Assembly: GCF_014083865.1 (NCBI RefSeq)
Contig: NZ_JACEFA010000008.1
Span: 1 to 64,000 of the forward strand
Length of the DNA: 64,000 nucleotides
Direction of reading: 5' to 3'
DNA from: Paraliobacillus salinarum
GTDB taxonomy: Bacteria; Bacillota; Bacilli; Bacillales; Amphibacillaceae
Below the pieces are notes generated by a model that had not been told where the DNA came from, did no database searches, and was given only the letters and a program-made list of their open reading frames with translations. The translations under genes were made by a program, and so were the position numbers. This document shows, in pieces, positions 16,676-25,796 of the stretch (positions are counted from its first letter, which is position 1; every line of letters begins with the position of its first letter).

Positions 16676-17572
16676 ATGATAAAGAAATTACAGGAAATCT
16701 TTCCTTCTCTCATACATGGTACAAGCATCGATCCAATGAACAAAAAAAACTACCAATGGTTTCTTACAGCAAACGATGAGATTATTGGTATTAAAGCAGA
16801 AGAAATCACATCTAAAGAAGATGCTATTTTAACAGCATTTCTTACCCCTTATCACGGCTTACAAATACCCAGTACAGAATTAGAGAGAATGTGGAGTGAT
16901 CTTCTTTTTGCTGGAAAAGATTCGAATTTGATAGAAACAACTGAATCTTATCGTTTTATCTTTTTTTCCTTATCTGAGGAACCTAACGATATATCAACTT
17001 TTCATGAAGCGATTCATGGATTGTTCCCTAATCAAGTCCCGATATTATGGGTAACATCATTAGAAGGAGTAATTATTCAAGAATCAAGACCAATCTTGGA
17101 TGATGACATTTCTTTTTCAGAAATTATTGATGTCTTTAGTAGCGATTTTTATCTAGATCTCCAATTATTTATTAGTCCGTTCTTCACAGCAGTCAATCGC
17201 GCACCGAAATACTATTCGTGGTTGAAGAAAGCTTATCAATTGATTAAAAAACAAAACAAAAAATCTGTAATATCTTACGTTAGCGCTATTCCTCATCTAG
17301 TAATGGAAGGGAACAATATAAAAGAATATCCTTTATTAATTGAAACAATCTTACAAGACACTAGTCAGGATGAAGCTTTACTTGATACAATCCAAGTTTT
17401 TCTAGAATGCAATTCAAATGTTACACTTGCCGCTAAAAAAATGTACATGCATCGAAATAGTCTGCAATATCGAATTGATAAATTTATTGAGAAGACAAAT
17501 ATTGATGTGAAGCAGTTTGAAGGCGCACTATGTGTATATTTAGTACTTCTACTAAGAAGGACATGTGAATAG
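16676..17572 (+). CDS. PucR/CdaR-type helix-turn-helix regulator, YxkF-like
   Basis: 298 residues. The C-terminal 60 residues carry the PucR-type helix-turn-helix (FLECNSNVTLAAKKMYMHRN then SLQYRIDKFIEKTNIDVK). The N-terminal part shows no domain I recognise. It is immediately upstream of msmX, as yxkF is in Bacillus subtilis, so it is probably its orthologue. It may control msmX, but a terminator-like hairpin separates the two. Ligand unknown. Confidence 0.85.
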   Translation: MIKKLQEIFPSLIHGTSIDPMNKKNYQWFLTANDEIIGIKAEEITSKEDAILTAFLTPYHGLQIPSTELERMWSDLLFAGKDSNLIETTESYRFIFFSLSEEPNDISTFHEAIHGLFPNQVPILWVTSLEGVIIQESRPILDDDISFSEIIDVFSSDFYLDLQLFISPFFTAVNRAPKYYSWLKKAYQLIKKQNKKSVISYVSAIPHLVMEGNNIKEYPLLIETILQDTSQDEALLDTIQVFLECNSNVTLAAKKMYMHRNSLQYRIDKFIEKTNIDVKQFEGALCVYLVLLLRRTCE

Positions 17573-17579
17573 CTTATGG

Positions 17580-17618
17580 AAGCGTGCACAAATTCTATGA
17601 TTATTTTTGTGCACGCTT
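17580..17618 (+). terminator. Hairpin between the yxkF-like gene and msmX
   Basis: AAGCGTGCACAAA pairs perfectly with TTTGTGCACGCTT. It is not followed by a clean T run, so it may be a weak terminator or an RNA-stabilising structure. Confidence 0.65.
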
Positions 17619-17661
17619 ACTATATATTAAATAGCAATTATTACGTACAATGAAATTATAT

Positions 17662-17675
17662 TTAAAACGTTTTCA
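17662..17675. promoter_or_regulatory. Candidate catabolite (cre) site before msmX
   Basis: TTAAAACGTTTTCA differs in one conserved position from the near-palindromic cre pattern TGAAANCGNTTTCA. It lies 20-34 bases upstream of the msmX start, a position where CcpA would act as a repressor or roadblock. MsmX powers sugar importers, so carbon control makes sense. Not tested. Confidence 0.4.
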
Positions 17676-17695
17676 AAAAAGCAGGAGGGTTATGC

Positions 17696-18799
17696 ATGGC
17701 TGAATTAACTTTAAAACATATTGATAAGGTATATGACAAGGGAGCAATGAAAGCAGTTGATGACTTCAACCTTGATATTGCTGATAAAGAATTTATTGTA
17801 TTTGTAGGTCCATCTGGTTGCGGTAAGTCAACTACATTACGTATGATTGCTGGTCTAGAGGAAATCACTGCAGGTGAATTCTATATTGATGATAAGCTAA
17901 TGAACGATGTTGCTCCAAAAGACCGTGATATCGCAATGGTATTCCAAAACTATGCACTTTATCCTCACATGAACGTATATGATAACATGGCATTTGGTTT
18001 AAAGCTGCGTAAGTTTAAGAAAGATGAAATTGATCGTCGAGTGCAAAACGCTGCAAAAATTCTTGGACTAGAAGCATATTTAGATCGTAAACCAAAAGCA
18101 TTATCAGGTGGTCAGCGTCAACGTGTGGCATTAGGCCGTGCGATTGTGCGTGATGCAAAGGTATTCTTAATGGATGAACCTTTATCTAACCTTGACGCTA
18201 AGCTACGTGTACAAATGCGTGCTGAAATTCAAAAGTTACACAAACGTCTTCAAACAACAACGATTTACGTTACTCATGACCAAACAGAAGCAATGACGAT
18301 GGCAACTCGTCTCGTTGTTATGAAGGATGGTATCATTCAACAAGTAGGTGCTCCTAAAGAGGTATACGATAAACCAAACAATATTTTTGTTGGTGGGTTT
18401 ATTGGATCACCTGCAATGAACTTCTTTAGTGGCACATTAGAAGAAGGTAAGTTCCGTGTATCAGAAGAGCAAGCAATTGACGTTCCTGAAGGTAAGATGA
18501 AGATCCTTCGTGAACAAGGGTATATTGGAAAAGATCTCGTTCTTGGCGTTCGTCCAGAAGATATGCATGATGAGCCAGTATTTATCGATGCAAATCCAGG
18601 ATCAACTATTACTGCAAGTATTGAAGTTGCTGAATTAATGGGTTCTGAGTCTTACCTATACTCTAAACTTGCTGATCAAGATTTTGTTGCTCGTGTTGAC
18701 TCACGCACAGATATCAGTGGTGGAGAAAGCATTAAACTAGCTCTTGATATGCACAAATCTCATTTCTTCGATAAAGAAACAGAAGAAAGAATAAAATAA
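17696..18799 (+). CDS. msmX: MsmX, multipurpose ATPase of carbohydrate ABC importers
   Basis: 367 residues. Walker A GPSGCGKST, signature LSGGQRQRVALGRA, Walker B VFLMDEPLSNLDAK, and a C-terminal OB-type regulatory domain (VLGVRPEDMH...). This is the MalK/UgpC/MsmX family; in Bacillus MsmX energises several oligosaccharide importers that lack their own ATPase. No sugar permease or binding protein is nearby, which is the usual situation for MsmX. RBS AGGAGGG; monocistronic with a strong terminator. Confidence 0.95.
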   Translation: MAELTLKHIDKVYDKGAMKAVDDFNLDIADKEFIVFVGPSGCGKSTTLRMIAGLEEITAGEFYIDDKLMNDVAPKDRDIAMVFQNYALYPHMNVYDNMAFGLKLRKFKKDEIDRRVQNAAKILGLEAYLDRKPKALSGGQRQRVALGRAIVRDAKVFLMDEPLSNLDAKLRVQMRAEIQKLHKRLQTTTIYVTHDQTEAMTMATRLVVMKDGIIQQVGAPKEVYDKPNNIFVGGFIGSPAMNFFSGTLEEGKFRVSEEQAIDVPEGKMKILREQGYIGKDLVLGVRPEDMHDEPVFIDANPGSTITASIEVAELMGSESYLYSKLADQDFVARVDSRTDISGGESIKLALDMHKSHFFDKETEERIK

Positions 18800-18810
18800 T
18801 TTAGTATTTT

Positions 18811-18843
18811 AAAAGAAGCGGGCTCCCCTCCGCTTCTTTTTTT
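18811..18843 (+). terminator. msmX terminator
   Basis: AAAAGAAGCGG pairs with CCGCTTCTTTT followed by more T residues. It overlaps the last codons of the convergent gene at 18842. Confidence 0.93.
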
Positions 18844-19096
18844 ACCTAATATATTGCTCCTCTAACGCAACTTGTAAGTAAGAATTACAAGTTGAACATC
18901 TTAAAAGATGAAGGCAGAGATGTTCATTTTTTGAATAAATATCGCCATCAACTAATTTTAATGAATCATCATCCATATATGGTGAATAGTCGCCAAATTG
19001 ATTTGTTACCTTTCCTTCTTCTATCATCTCGCCTCCACAATGCTTACAATCTGATGTAATTGATTCCATTCCATTACAAACCAAACATACATACAT
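18842..19096 (-). CDS. Small zinc-ribbon protein
   Basis: 84 residues from ATG 19096, chosen because AAAGGAGG is 8 bases upstream; an upstream ATG in frame lacks such a site. Four cysteine pairs or singles suggest zinc binding: CLVC, CKHC near the N-terminus and CSTC near the C-terminus. A middle acidic part reads PYMDDDSLKLVDGD. I do not recognise a characterised family; a structural or nucleic-acid-related role is possible but unproven. Confidence 0.7.
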   Translation of the reverse strand: MYVCLVCNGMESITSDCKHCGGEMIEEGKVTNQFGDYSPYMDDDSLKLVDGDIYSKNEHLCLHLLRCSTCNSYLQVALEEQYIR

Positions 19097-19143
19097 CCTG
19101 GATAACCTCCTTTCATGTAAGAGATATAAGCACACCTATTACA

Positions 19144-19172
19144 AAAGAGGCACTCGGAATCGGTGCCTCTTT
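19144..19172 (-). terminator. SASP gene terminator
   Basis: AAAGAGGCAC pairs perfectly with GTGCCTCTTT, followed on the minus strand by TT-rich sequence, just behind the SASP stop codon. Confidence 0.88.
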
Positions 19173-19186
19173 AACCATTTCATATA

Positions 19187-19387
19187 TTATTGTTGTGAAC
19201 CAAACTGTTGCTCGGCTTGTTTAACTAAACGTTTTGTAATTTCTCCACCTACAGAGCCATTTGCTCGTGCTGTTTCACTTGCACCAAGTGACACTCCAAA
19301 TTCTTGTGCAATCTCATATTTCATTTGATCTAAAGCTTGTTCAATACCAGGAACTAGTAATTGATTTGATCGAGTTTGATCTGCCAT
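19187..19387 (-). CDS. Alpha/beta-type small acid-soluble spore protein
   Basis: 66 residues with the two conserved SASP blocks: [15 protein letters not shown], containing the germination-protease cleavage region, and [20 protein letters not shown]. These proteins coat spore DNA, protect it from UV and supply amino acids at germination. RBS AGGAGG precedes the ATG. Expression is expected in the forespore from a SigG promoter, which I did not identify with certainty. Confidence 0.97.
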   Translation of the reverse strand: MADQTRSNQLLVPGIEQALDQMKYEIAQEFGVSLGASETARANGSVGGEITKRLVKQAEQQFGSQQ

Positions 19388-19463
19388 CCTTTACTCACCT
19401 CCTACAAACCTTAGTGTGAGCAAAAAATGAAAGTTTATAAATTAAATAGGTGGAAAAACATCC

Positions 19464-20855
19464 TTAATTATCCGTAGGACCGAGCATATTCATTGGATTG
19501 ACCAATTGATCGTACGCCTTTTCGCTGAGTATATTTAAAGATACAGCTGCTTGTTTTAATGTTGTGTTTTCTTGATAAGCTTTTTTCGCTATACTTGCAG
19601 CTTTCTCATAACCGATATGAGGGTTAAGTGCTGTAACGAGCATTAGAGACTGCTCTAAATATTGATTCATTTTTGTTTCGTTTGGTCGAATCCCTTTTAT
19701 ACATCTTTGGTCAAAAGATGCAATACTGTCGGCTAAAAGTTGAATAGACTGTAATAGGTTATAAATAATGACTGGTTTATATACATTTAATTGAAAATTC
19801 CCCTGACTAGCAGCAATCCCAATCGTCGTATCATTTCCCATTACCTGTGCAGCCACCATAGTAATTGCCTCTGTTTGTGTTGGATTTACTTTACCTGGCA
19901 TAATGGATGACCCTGGCTCATTTGCCGGAATCGTAATTTCACCAAATCCTGCTCTCGGACCGCTTGCTAACCAACGAATATCATTTGCAATTTTCATTAG
20001 GTTAGCCGCAAGACTTTTTAATGCACCATGCGTGTGTACAATTGCATCATGGCTTGTCAATGCATGAAATTTATTTGGTGCGGAGGTAAACACACCATTT
20101 GTATGCTTTGAAATTTGATCACATACACGTTGTCCAAAATCACGATGCGCATTTAAGCCAGTACCTACAGCCGTTCCACCAATCGCAAGTTCTCGTAAAT
20201 ACCGGTAGCTGTCTTTAATCATTTTTTCTGATTGAGTAATCATTTCTAACCAACCACTAATCTCTTGTGAAAAGGTGACCGGTGTTGCATCTTGTAAATG
20301 TGTTCTCCCAATTTTAATAATATGCTGAAATTCTTCTATTTTATTTTGTAAGGTTTCTTTCATTTCATTTACTGCTGGAAATAAATGCTCTTCAATCGAA
20401 ACTACAGCGGCAATATGCATTGCTGTAGGAAAGGTATCATTAGAGCTTTGTGATTGATTAACATCGTCATTAGGATGAAGTATGGTCTCACTCTCTTGTT
20501 CTTTTAACCATTGATTTCCGACATATGCAATCACTTCATTCATATTCATATTTGTTTGCGTTCCACTACCTGTTTGCCAGACGACTAATGGAAAGTGATC
20601 ATTCATTTTACCAGCAATAATTTGGTCTGAAGCATACTGAATAGCTAACATTTTGTCTTTTTCTAACTGACCAAGCTCATGATTAACCTCCGCTGCACTT
20701 CGTTTTAAAATTGCAAAAGCTTGAATCAGTTGTTCTGGCATAATTTCTGTTCCAATAGGGAAGTTCTCTATGCTGCGTTGTGTTTGCGCTCCCCAATACT
20801 TTGATTCTTCTACTCGTATTTCACCAATAGTATCCTTCTCTATCCGATAAGACAT
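19464..20855 (-). CDS. fumC: Class II fumarate hydratase
   Basis: 463 residues, the usual length. The family signature [15 protein letters not shown] is present, with [14 protein letters not shown] and [10 protein letters not shown] substrate-binding blocks. It converts fumarate to malate in the citric acid cycle (citG in Bacillus subtilis). It is on its own, with the vanY-like gene downstream behind a different terminator. Confidence 0.97.
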   Translation of the reverse strand: MSYRIEKDTIGEIRVEESKYWGAQTQRSIENFPIGTEIMPEQLIQAFAILKRSAAEVNHELGQLEKDKMLAIQYASDQIIAGKMNDHFPLVVWQTGSGTQTNMNMNEVIAYVGNQWLKEQESETILHPNDDVNQSQSSNDTFPTAMHIAAVVSIEEHLFPAVNEMKETLQNKIEEFQHIIKIGRTHLQDATPVTFSQEISGWLEMITQSEKMIKDSYRYLRELAIGGTAVGTGLNAHRDFGQRVCDQISKHTNGVFTSAPNKFHALTSHDAIVHTHGALKSLAANLMKIANDIRWLASGPRAGFGEITIPANEPGSSIMPGKVNPTQTEAITMVAAQVMGNDTTIGIAASQGNFQLNVYKPVIIYNLLQSIQLLADSIASFDQRCIKGIRPNETKMNQYLEQSLMLVTALNPHIGYEKAASIAKKAYQENTTLKQAAVSLNILSEKAYDQLVNPMNMLGPTDN

Positions 20856-20925
20856 TGATTTGACTCCTTTAAATATAATTTATCTCATTCTATTGTAGCT
20901 TCTTTTTCTTTTAAAAACTAGAAAA

Positions 20926-20957
20926 AATCCTTTTCCGCTATATCGCGAAAAAGGATT
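20926..20957 (-). terminator. Terminator of the VanY-like gene
   Basis: Minus-strand AATCCTTTTTCGC pairs with GCGGAAAAGGATT and is followed by TTTT; it lies seven bases after the stop at 20964. Confidence 0.88.
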
Positions 20958-20963
20958 ATTGTC

Positions 20964-21764
20964 TTATTCATAATCATAACCAAAGTATTCTTCCAATGTA
21001 ATATCTTTTTGATAAATCGTTTGTGCTACCTCATGCCCGACATAGCGAATATGCCATGGCTCATAACTATATCCAGTAATATCTTCTTTTCCCTTTGGAT
21101 AACGAATAATAAATCCAAATTCATGGGCATGTTCAGCTAACCATCCACCCGCATCTGTCTGACTAAAAGATTCTTCTAATAATGTTGATACAGTTTCCGT
21201 CGCAGATGCCACATCCATCGTTAAACCTGTTTGGTGTTCACTTGTTCCAGGCTTAGCTGAATACTTATCTGCATGGTCCTGGCCTTTTGTATCCACAATG
21301 CTAGAGTAAATACTCTCTTGTCTTTCATACGAGCGATAGCCAGAAACAGCAACAAGACCAATGCCATTGTTTTGAGCTTCTGCAAACAGTTCCTCTAATG
21401 CATCAGCTGCACTTTTTTGTAGTTGTCGTTTCGGATTCCCTTCTTTTGAGAAATGAGGTACATCTGGAACTGTTAAGTTAGGTGGAACATATCCTGTCGG
21501 TAACTTTCTTTGCTTGTTGACATACACTAATTCACTTTCTGGATTGTCAACTACATGTAAACCTGTTTCTTCCTCTATTTTAGCTATATGCTTATTCGTT
21601 TCCTCTTCTTTATTATTTTTAGAATCATCTAATTCATCTTTAGTTGGTTGATCCGCTTCTTGTTGTTTGTTTGCATGATCTTCAGCCTGCTGATTATCCT
21701 CTTGCTGACAAGCTGTTAAGAACAACCCTATCAAGCATGCGAAAACAATAAAAAATTTCTTCAT
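20964..21764 (-). CDS. D-alanyl-D-alanine carboxypeptidase, VanY-type lipoprotein
   Basis: 266 residues: lipoprotein signal (LFLTAC, Cys19), a charged low-complexity linker rich in E, D, K and N (about 20-60), then a VanY/LdcB peptidase domain. Zinc-site motifs are SGYRSYERQ, GTSEHQTGLTMDV and PWHIRYVG. Such enzymes trim the stem peptide of peptidoglycan outside the membrane. The YodJ/LdcB type is common in Bacillus. Whether it prefers D-Ala-D-Ala or L,D-bonds cannot be read here. Confidence 0.92.
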   Translation of the reverse strand: MKKFFIVFACLIGLFLTACQQEDNQQAEDHANKQQEADQPTKDELDDSKNNKEEETNKHIAKIEEETGLHVVDNPESELVYVNKQRKLPTGYVPPNLTVPDVPHFSKEGNPKRQLQKSAADALEELFAEAQNNGIGLVAVSGYRSYERQESIYSSIVDTKGQDHADKYSAKPGTSEHQTGLTMDVASATETVSTLLEESFSQTDAGGWLAEHAHEFGFIIRYPKGKEDITGYSYEPWHIRYVGHEVAQTIYQKDITLEEYFGYDYE

Positions 21765-21864
21765 ATTAAAATCCTCTCACCTTTACATTCTAATTCTAAC
21801 TACATTTCACTATAACATAAAATTTCTATCAAGGAGCTATAAAAATAAGGGAATATTATCCTTT

Positions 21865-21895
21865 TGGGACATTGGGGACTGACCCCAATGTCCCA
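21865..21895. repeat. Perfect 13-bp inverted repeat with TGACCCC core
   Basis: TGGGACATTGGGG, five-base loop ACTGA, then CCCCAATGTCCCA, a perfect hairpin with much higher GC than its surroundings. It lies in the gap between the VanY-like gene and the IDEAL gene. It has no T run, so it is not a typical terminator. It resembles short palindromic elements scattered in Bacillaceae genomes, but copy number could not be checked. Confidence 0.6.
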
Positions 21896-21903
21896 TTTCA
21901 CAC

Positions 21904-21934
21904 AAAAAAATCCCTCGTCAATATGACAAGGGAT
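21904..21934 (-). terminator. IDEAL-gene terminator
   Basis: Minus strand ATCCCTTGTCA and TGACGAGGGAT pair (one G-U type mismatch) around TAT, followed by seven T residues. Confidence 0.93.
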
Positions 21935-21944
21935 ATAGCTTATT

Positions 21945-22190
21945 TTAAAATTCGTATGCATAGGCTTGATAACTTTTACTTAACTCTTGAAAAGCAGTCT
22001 CATCTTGATTGTCAATCGCTTGATTAATACGCTGTTCTAAATTTGATTTATTCCATTTTACAACTAATTCATCCAAAAGCAGTTGTGATGCAAGCTTAAT
22101 CTCAAAAGAAATTTCTTTTTTCGCTTTGATTGGTGAATGTTTTAACACAGCATACCTTTCTAAACAATAATTGACTTTTTGCTTTTTCAT
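21945..22190 (-). CDS. IDEAL-domain protein
   Basis: 81 residues. The C-terminal half (LLLDELVVKWNKSNLEQRIN...ALDNQDETAF-like) matches the IDEAL motif, a short helical domain found in ComK-regulating and other small Bacillus proteins. The N-terminal part is basic and unrecognised. The domain usually mediates protein-protein contacts. Alone, with its own terminator. Confidence 0.78.
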   Translation of the reverse strand: MKKQKVNYCLERYAVLKHSPIKAKKEISFEIKLASQLLLDELVVKWNKSNLEQRINQAIDNQDETAFQELSKSYQAYAYEF

Positions 22191-22291
22191 GGAACACGCC
22201 TCCTTGTTCCTTTTTTCTATTATCTAAGATTTTTAGCTCGAATGCAATAGTTACGCATACAATTTTCAGAATATTAATTAAATAAACGAAA

Positions 22292-23515
22292 TTAAGCTGC
22301 CTTTCGATGTATTTTATTAATAGAAAGGAACACTGCTAACAAGCCAACCAAACTAAAAACTGCTACCATCCACCAAACATTGTATTTCATTAATATTGCT
22401 GTCGCTGGGGGACCAAGGGCAACACCAATATATCTTGCTGAACTATATAAGCAAGTAGTTGTTCCTCTCACTTCTTTTTCGATTGATTGTGTAATGATGG
22501 CATCCAAACAAGGTAATCCAATGCCAATTCCAACTCCTCCAATGACAAAAACAGTTAACGTATAAATAAAATAGCTTGAAAAGCCGATAGCAATAGTTGA
22601 GCAACACATCATAAATAACCCAATAATAATAATTTTTCGCATTATTTTTATATCTGATTTAATCTTCCTACCTGTAAGATAGGATGATAAACACAGCGCT
22701 GCAAGTGGTACAGCTAAGTAAAAACCTTTTTTTATACCCTCAATCTGGTAGTTATCCTCTAACACAGTAGAAAGGTAAAAAAGAACACCAAACAAGACAA
22801 ACATTAAAGCAGCACCAATAATAAATACTGCAATTAACCATGTTCCATGCTCAACAAACGTATTTTTAGTATTTTTCCAATAGCATTGTATCGAAAATGG
22901 CGGGTCTTTTTTATTAGGTTTTTTTACAAGAAAAAAAACGAGAACCGCTGACAAGATACAAAAGATCGGTATCATCCAAAATGGCAGAAACCAAATTACA
23001 CTTGCTAAAGCAGCACCAAAAATAGGACTAAGTACTTTTCCTAATGTATTTGCAGTTTCTATTATTCCTAATGTGGAACTAACATCTTCATCCCGTTCAA
23101 ACATATCTCCAACTAAAGGCAACACAATAGGTGCAGTACCAGAAACACCAATACCTTGTAAAACACGCCCCACTAAAATAATGACATAAGGTGACTGCAT
23201 CTTCCAAGCAGCATAGCCAGAGATAAAACCACCAAGTCCAGCGATGAGTAACGATGGGATAATAACAACTTTTCTTCCATATCGGTCAGACAGAAAACCT
23301 GCCAAAGGAATAAGAAAAATTGCAACAATCGAATAAAAAGTAATAATATAGCTTGATTGAACAGCTGTAATATTAATTTTCTTTTCCATTAATGGTAATA
23401 CGGGAATTAGCATTGAATTACCTAAAGTCATAATTAATGGGACAGATGCTAGAGAAACAATTGCCCACCTTTTGTCATATACGCTTTTATCCTTTTGATC
23501 AAGCTGATTATACAA
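22292..23515 (-). CDS. Major facilitator superfamily efflux transporter (DHA1 type)
   Basis: 407 residues with about 12 membrane helices. MFS motif A is visible as GFLSDRYGRKVVI between helices 2 and 3, and the helix 5 region GVSGTAPIVLPLVGDMF fits the drug:proton antiporter group. The substrate cannot be read from sequence. The start is an unusual TTG at 23515 preceded by GAAGG; no better ATG is near. No neighbouring regulator. Confidence 0.88.
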   Translation of the reverse strand: MYNQLDQKDKSVYDKRWAIVSLASVPLIMTLGNSMLIPVLPLMEKKINITAVQSSYIITFYSIVAIFLIPLAGFLSDRYGRKVVIIPSLLIAGLGGFISGYAAWKMQSPYVIILVGRVLQGIGVSGTAPIVLPLVGDMFERDEDVSSTLGIIETANTLGKVLSPIFGAALASVIWFLPFWMIPIFCILSAVLVFFLVKKPNKKDPPFSIQCYWKNTKNTFVEHGTWLIAVFIIGAALMFVLFGVLFYLSTVLEDNYQIEGIKKGFYLAVPLAALCLSSYLTGRKIKSDIKIMRKIIIIGLFMMCCSTIAIGFSSYFIYTLTVFVIGGVGIGIGLPCLDAIITQSIEKEVRGTTTCLYSSARYIGVALGPPATAILMKYNVWWMVAVFSLVGLLAVFLSINKIHRKAA

Positions 23516-23734
23516 TCCTTATCGCCTTCTTCCATAGATACTACACCCTATTATGCTTTATTCATCTCAAATTAATGTATTTCTTTATTATTATTAGGTA
23601 CGCTAGAAATGTTTGACAAAGCAAACAACCTTTCTTTATCACAATTGATGTTGCTTAGTGAAGTATTGTTTCTCTAGACTCAACCACAATCCATTTGATA
23701 AGCTAGATATGCTAATAAATTAGGAGGAAAAACC

Positions 23735-24613
23735 ATGGATGAATACAACAACTTAAAAAAGGGTGAAAAAGGAGCCTGGATTAGTATAATCGCTTATTTA
23801 TGTTTGGCTGCCCTGAAATTGATTATCGCTTCATTTGGTAATTCCTCGGCATTACGTGCAGATGGATTAAATAATACAACGGATGTGCTTGCTTCCATTG
23901 CTGTATTAATTGGATTAAGGATATCTAGAAAGCCACCCGATTCTGATCATCACTATGGTCACTATCGTGCAGAATTAATTGCTTCCCTCATTGCGGCTTT
24001 TATTATGATTTCGGTAGGTTTACAAGTAATTTTTGCAACTACCCAGTCTATAATTTATTCAAATTATGAACAGCCTTCAATGCTGACCGGATGGACAGCT
24101 TTAATTGCTTCTTTTGTAATGTTTGGCGTTTATCGTTATAATCTTCAATTATCTAAAAAAGTGAATAGTACATCTTTATATGCAGCGGCGCAAGATAATA
24201 AATCAGATGCACTCGTAAGTATTGGTGCATTTATTGGAATTATCGGTGCTCAATTCGGACTATTTTGGCTAGATCCTATTACTGGATTTATTGTTGGATT
24301 AATTATTTGTAAAACGGCTTGGGAAATTTTTCGTGATGCAAGTCATACGCTAACAGACGGATTTGATGAAGATCTATTAGAAGAGATTAAAGTTAGTATT
24401 AACCAAGATGAAGATGTGTTAGAGGTCAAAGATATTAAAGGTCGTTTACATGGAAATCAAGTGCTAGTAGAAATTACATTATATGTAGATCCACGCTTAA
24501 CTGTAGAACAAAGTCACCATATTACAGATAGAATAGAAGAGCTATTATCTGAAAAACATGATGTACCACATGCACATATTCACATTGAGCCATATCCTAG
24601 TAATGAAAAGTAA
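23735..24613 (+). CDS. mneS: Cation diffusion facilitator, MneS (YeaB)-like manganese exporter
   Basis: 292 residues with six membrane helices and a cytoplasmic metal-binding domain. ADGLNNTTD, DHHYGHYRAELIASL and DNKSDALVSIG are close to Bacillus subtilis MneS (YeaB), which exports manganese. The N-terminus (MDEYNNLKKGEKGAW) also agrees. RBS AGGAGG. The substrate is inferred from this likeness; zinc or iron is possible. Different in motif pattern from the CzcD-type exporter at 39105. Confidence 0.87.
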   Translation: MDEYNNLKKGEKGAWISIIAYLCLAALKLIIASFGNSSALRADGLNNTTDVLASIAVLIGLRISRKPPDSDHHYGHYRAELIASLIAAFIMISVGLQVIFATTQSIIYSNYEQPSMLTGWTALIASFVMFGVYRYNLQLSKKVNSTSLYAAAQDNKSDALVSIGAFIGIIGAQFGLFWLDPITGFIVGLIICKTAWEIFRDASHTLTDGFDEDLLEEIKVSINQDEDVLEVKDIKGRLHGNQVLVEITLYVDPRLTVEQSHHITDRIEELLSEKHDVPHAHIHIEPYPSNEK

Positions 24614-24616
24614 AAC

Positions 24617-24665
24617 CTCATTTAGCAACGAAATAGGTTGAATAACCTCTCATCACTAAATGAGG
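24617..24665. terminator. Hairpin between mneS and azlD
   Basis: CCTCATTTAG pairs with CTAAATGAGG with a smaller AGGTT/AACCT hairpin inside. It lies between convergent genes; the T run is poor, so it is a moderate terminator candidate. Confidence 0.6.
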
Positions 24666-24677
24666 CTCTTATTAAGG

Positions 24678-24974
24678 TTACAACATCAAAAATAAAAATA
24701 CTGTCAGTGTAGACCCTAAAACTACAATGATGACATTTGCACGTACGATAGCTAAAATTACCGCAATTACAGCTCCGGTTAACCCTATCCATGGCTTATC
24801 TGGAATAACGGATAACACTCCAGGGAAAATTAATGCACCTAGAGCAGCATATGGAATAATATCCAGCCACTGATTGACCCATTTTGGAAATGGTATTCGA
24901 TCAATGATAAAAATTGGCAAGAAACGAGGAATCATTGTGACTAAGGACATACCTATAATAATAAACACCATCAC
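24678..24974 (-). CDS. azlD: AzlD, branched-chain amino acid exporter small subunit
   Basis: 98 residues, four membrane helices, with the AzlD-family N-terminus (GMSLVTMIPRFLPI). AzlD acts with AzlC to export branched-chain amino acids and analogues. Its start overlaps the azlC stop by four bases. Confidence 0.93.
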   Translation of the reverse strand: MMVFIIIGMSLVTMIPRFLPIFIIDRIPFPKWVNQWLDIIPYAALGALIFPGVLSVIPDKPWIGLTGAVIAVILAIVRANVIIVVLGSTLTVFLFLML

Positions 24975-25708
24975 ATCGTTTTCCCCCTTATAATAAATAC
25001 ACCAATCAAACTTGCAAGTAATGTACTACATACAATGCTCCATCCTTGATCAATAGAAAACGTATAAGAAAAAATATAATTAAAAATCATGGCTAATCCA
25101 GCAACATAACCATAACGGATTTCTTTTTTTACAGATGGAATTAATAAGCCAATAAACATCGCATACAATGCTATCCCCATACTTTGACTTAAAGTAGCCG
25201 GAATAACATCTCCTAGCATACCACCTAAAAATGATCCAATCACCCACGAAGCATAAGCAGATATAATTAAAGCGGCATAAAAATAGCCACCGTTTGTCTG
25301 TTCAGCTTCCTTTGTATGTAGTGAAGCAATGGAAAATGATTCATCTGTTAAGCCTAATGATAATGGTACTTTCCACTTTGCTTGTAAGCCTCTTGTACGA
25401 TTTGCAAATGATAAACTCATAACAAAATGTCTAAAATTAAGGACGAAAGTTGCAATAATGATTTCTAATGAACCTGCACCTACCGTAATCATACTTACAC
25501 CCATAAACTGGGCTGCACCTGCGTAAACTAGAATACTCATTGCTGTTAGTTCAATTAATGAAATTCCTGCCTGAGCCGCTAGAACACCGTATGTTATTGC
25601 AATCGGAAAATATCCTAAAACAATTGGTAATGCTGCCATAAACCCTTTCTTTAATAAAATCTTTTTATGCAGCTGCTCCTCGTTTAAATGATTGATTTCT
25701 TCTATCAA
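24971..25708 (-). CDS. azlC: AzlC, branched-chain amino acid exporter large subunit
   Basis: About 245 residues with the AzlC family core (GYFPIAITYGVLAAQAG, ILVYAGAAQFMGVSM, LNFRHFVMSLS, TDESFSIAS). I place the start at TTG 25708 because GGAGAG is 7 bases upstream; the frame is open to a TTG at 25723. With azlD it forms a two-gene unit without the lrp-type azlB regulator seen in Bacillus subtilis. Confidence 0.92.
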   Translation of the reverse strand: MIEEINHLNEEQLHKKILLKKGFMAALPIVLGYFPIAITYGVLAAQAGISLIELTAMSILVYAGAAQFMGVSMITVGAGSLEIIIATFVLNFRHFVMSLSFANRTRGLQAKWKVPLSLGLTDESFSIASLHTKEAEQTNGGYFYAALIISAYASWVIGSFLGGMLGDVIPATLSQSMGIALYAMFIGLLIPSVKKEIRYGYVAGLAMIFNYIFSYTFSIDQGWSIVCSTLLASLIGVFIIRGKTM

Positions 25709-25752
25709 GCTACATCTCTCCAAGTTGTTATTTAAGATTTATGAAAAGATAA

Positions 25753-25788
25753 AAAAATACAGCACACATCTTTCATTGTGTGCCGTGT
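25753..25788 (-). terminator. map terminator
   Basis: Minus-strand GGCACACA and TGTGTGCT form a stem around ATGAAAGA, followed by a long T run. Confidence 0.9.
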
Positions 25789-25796
25789 TTTATCCT

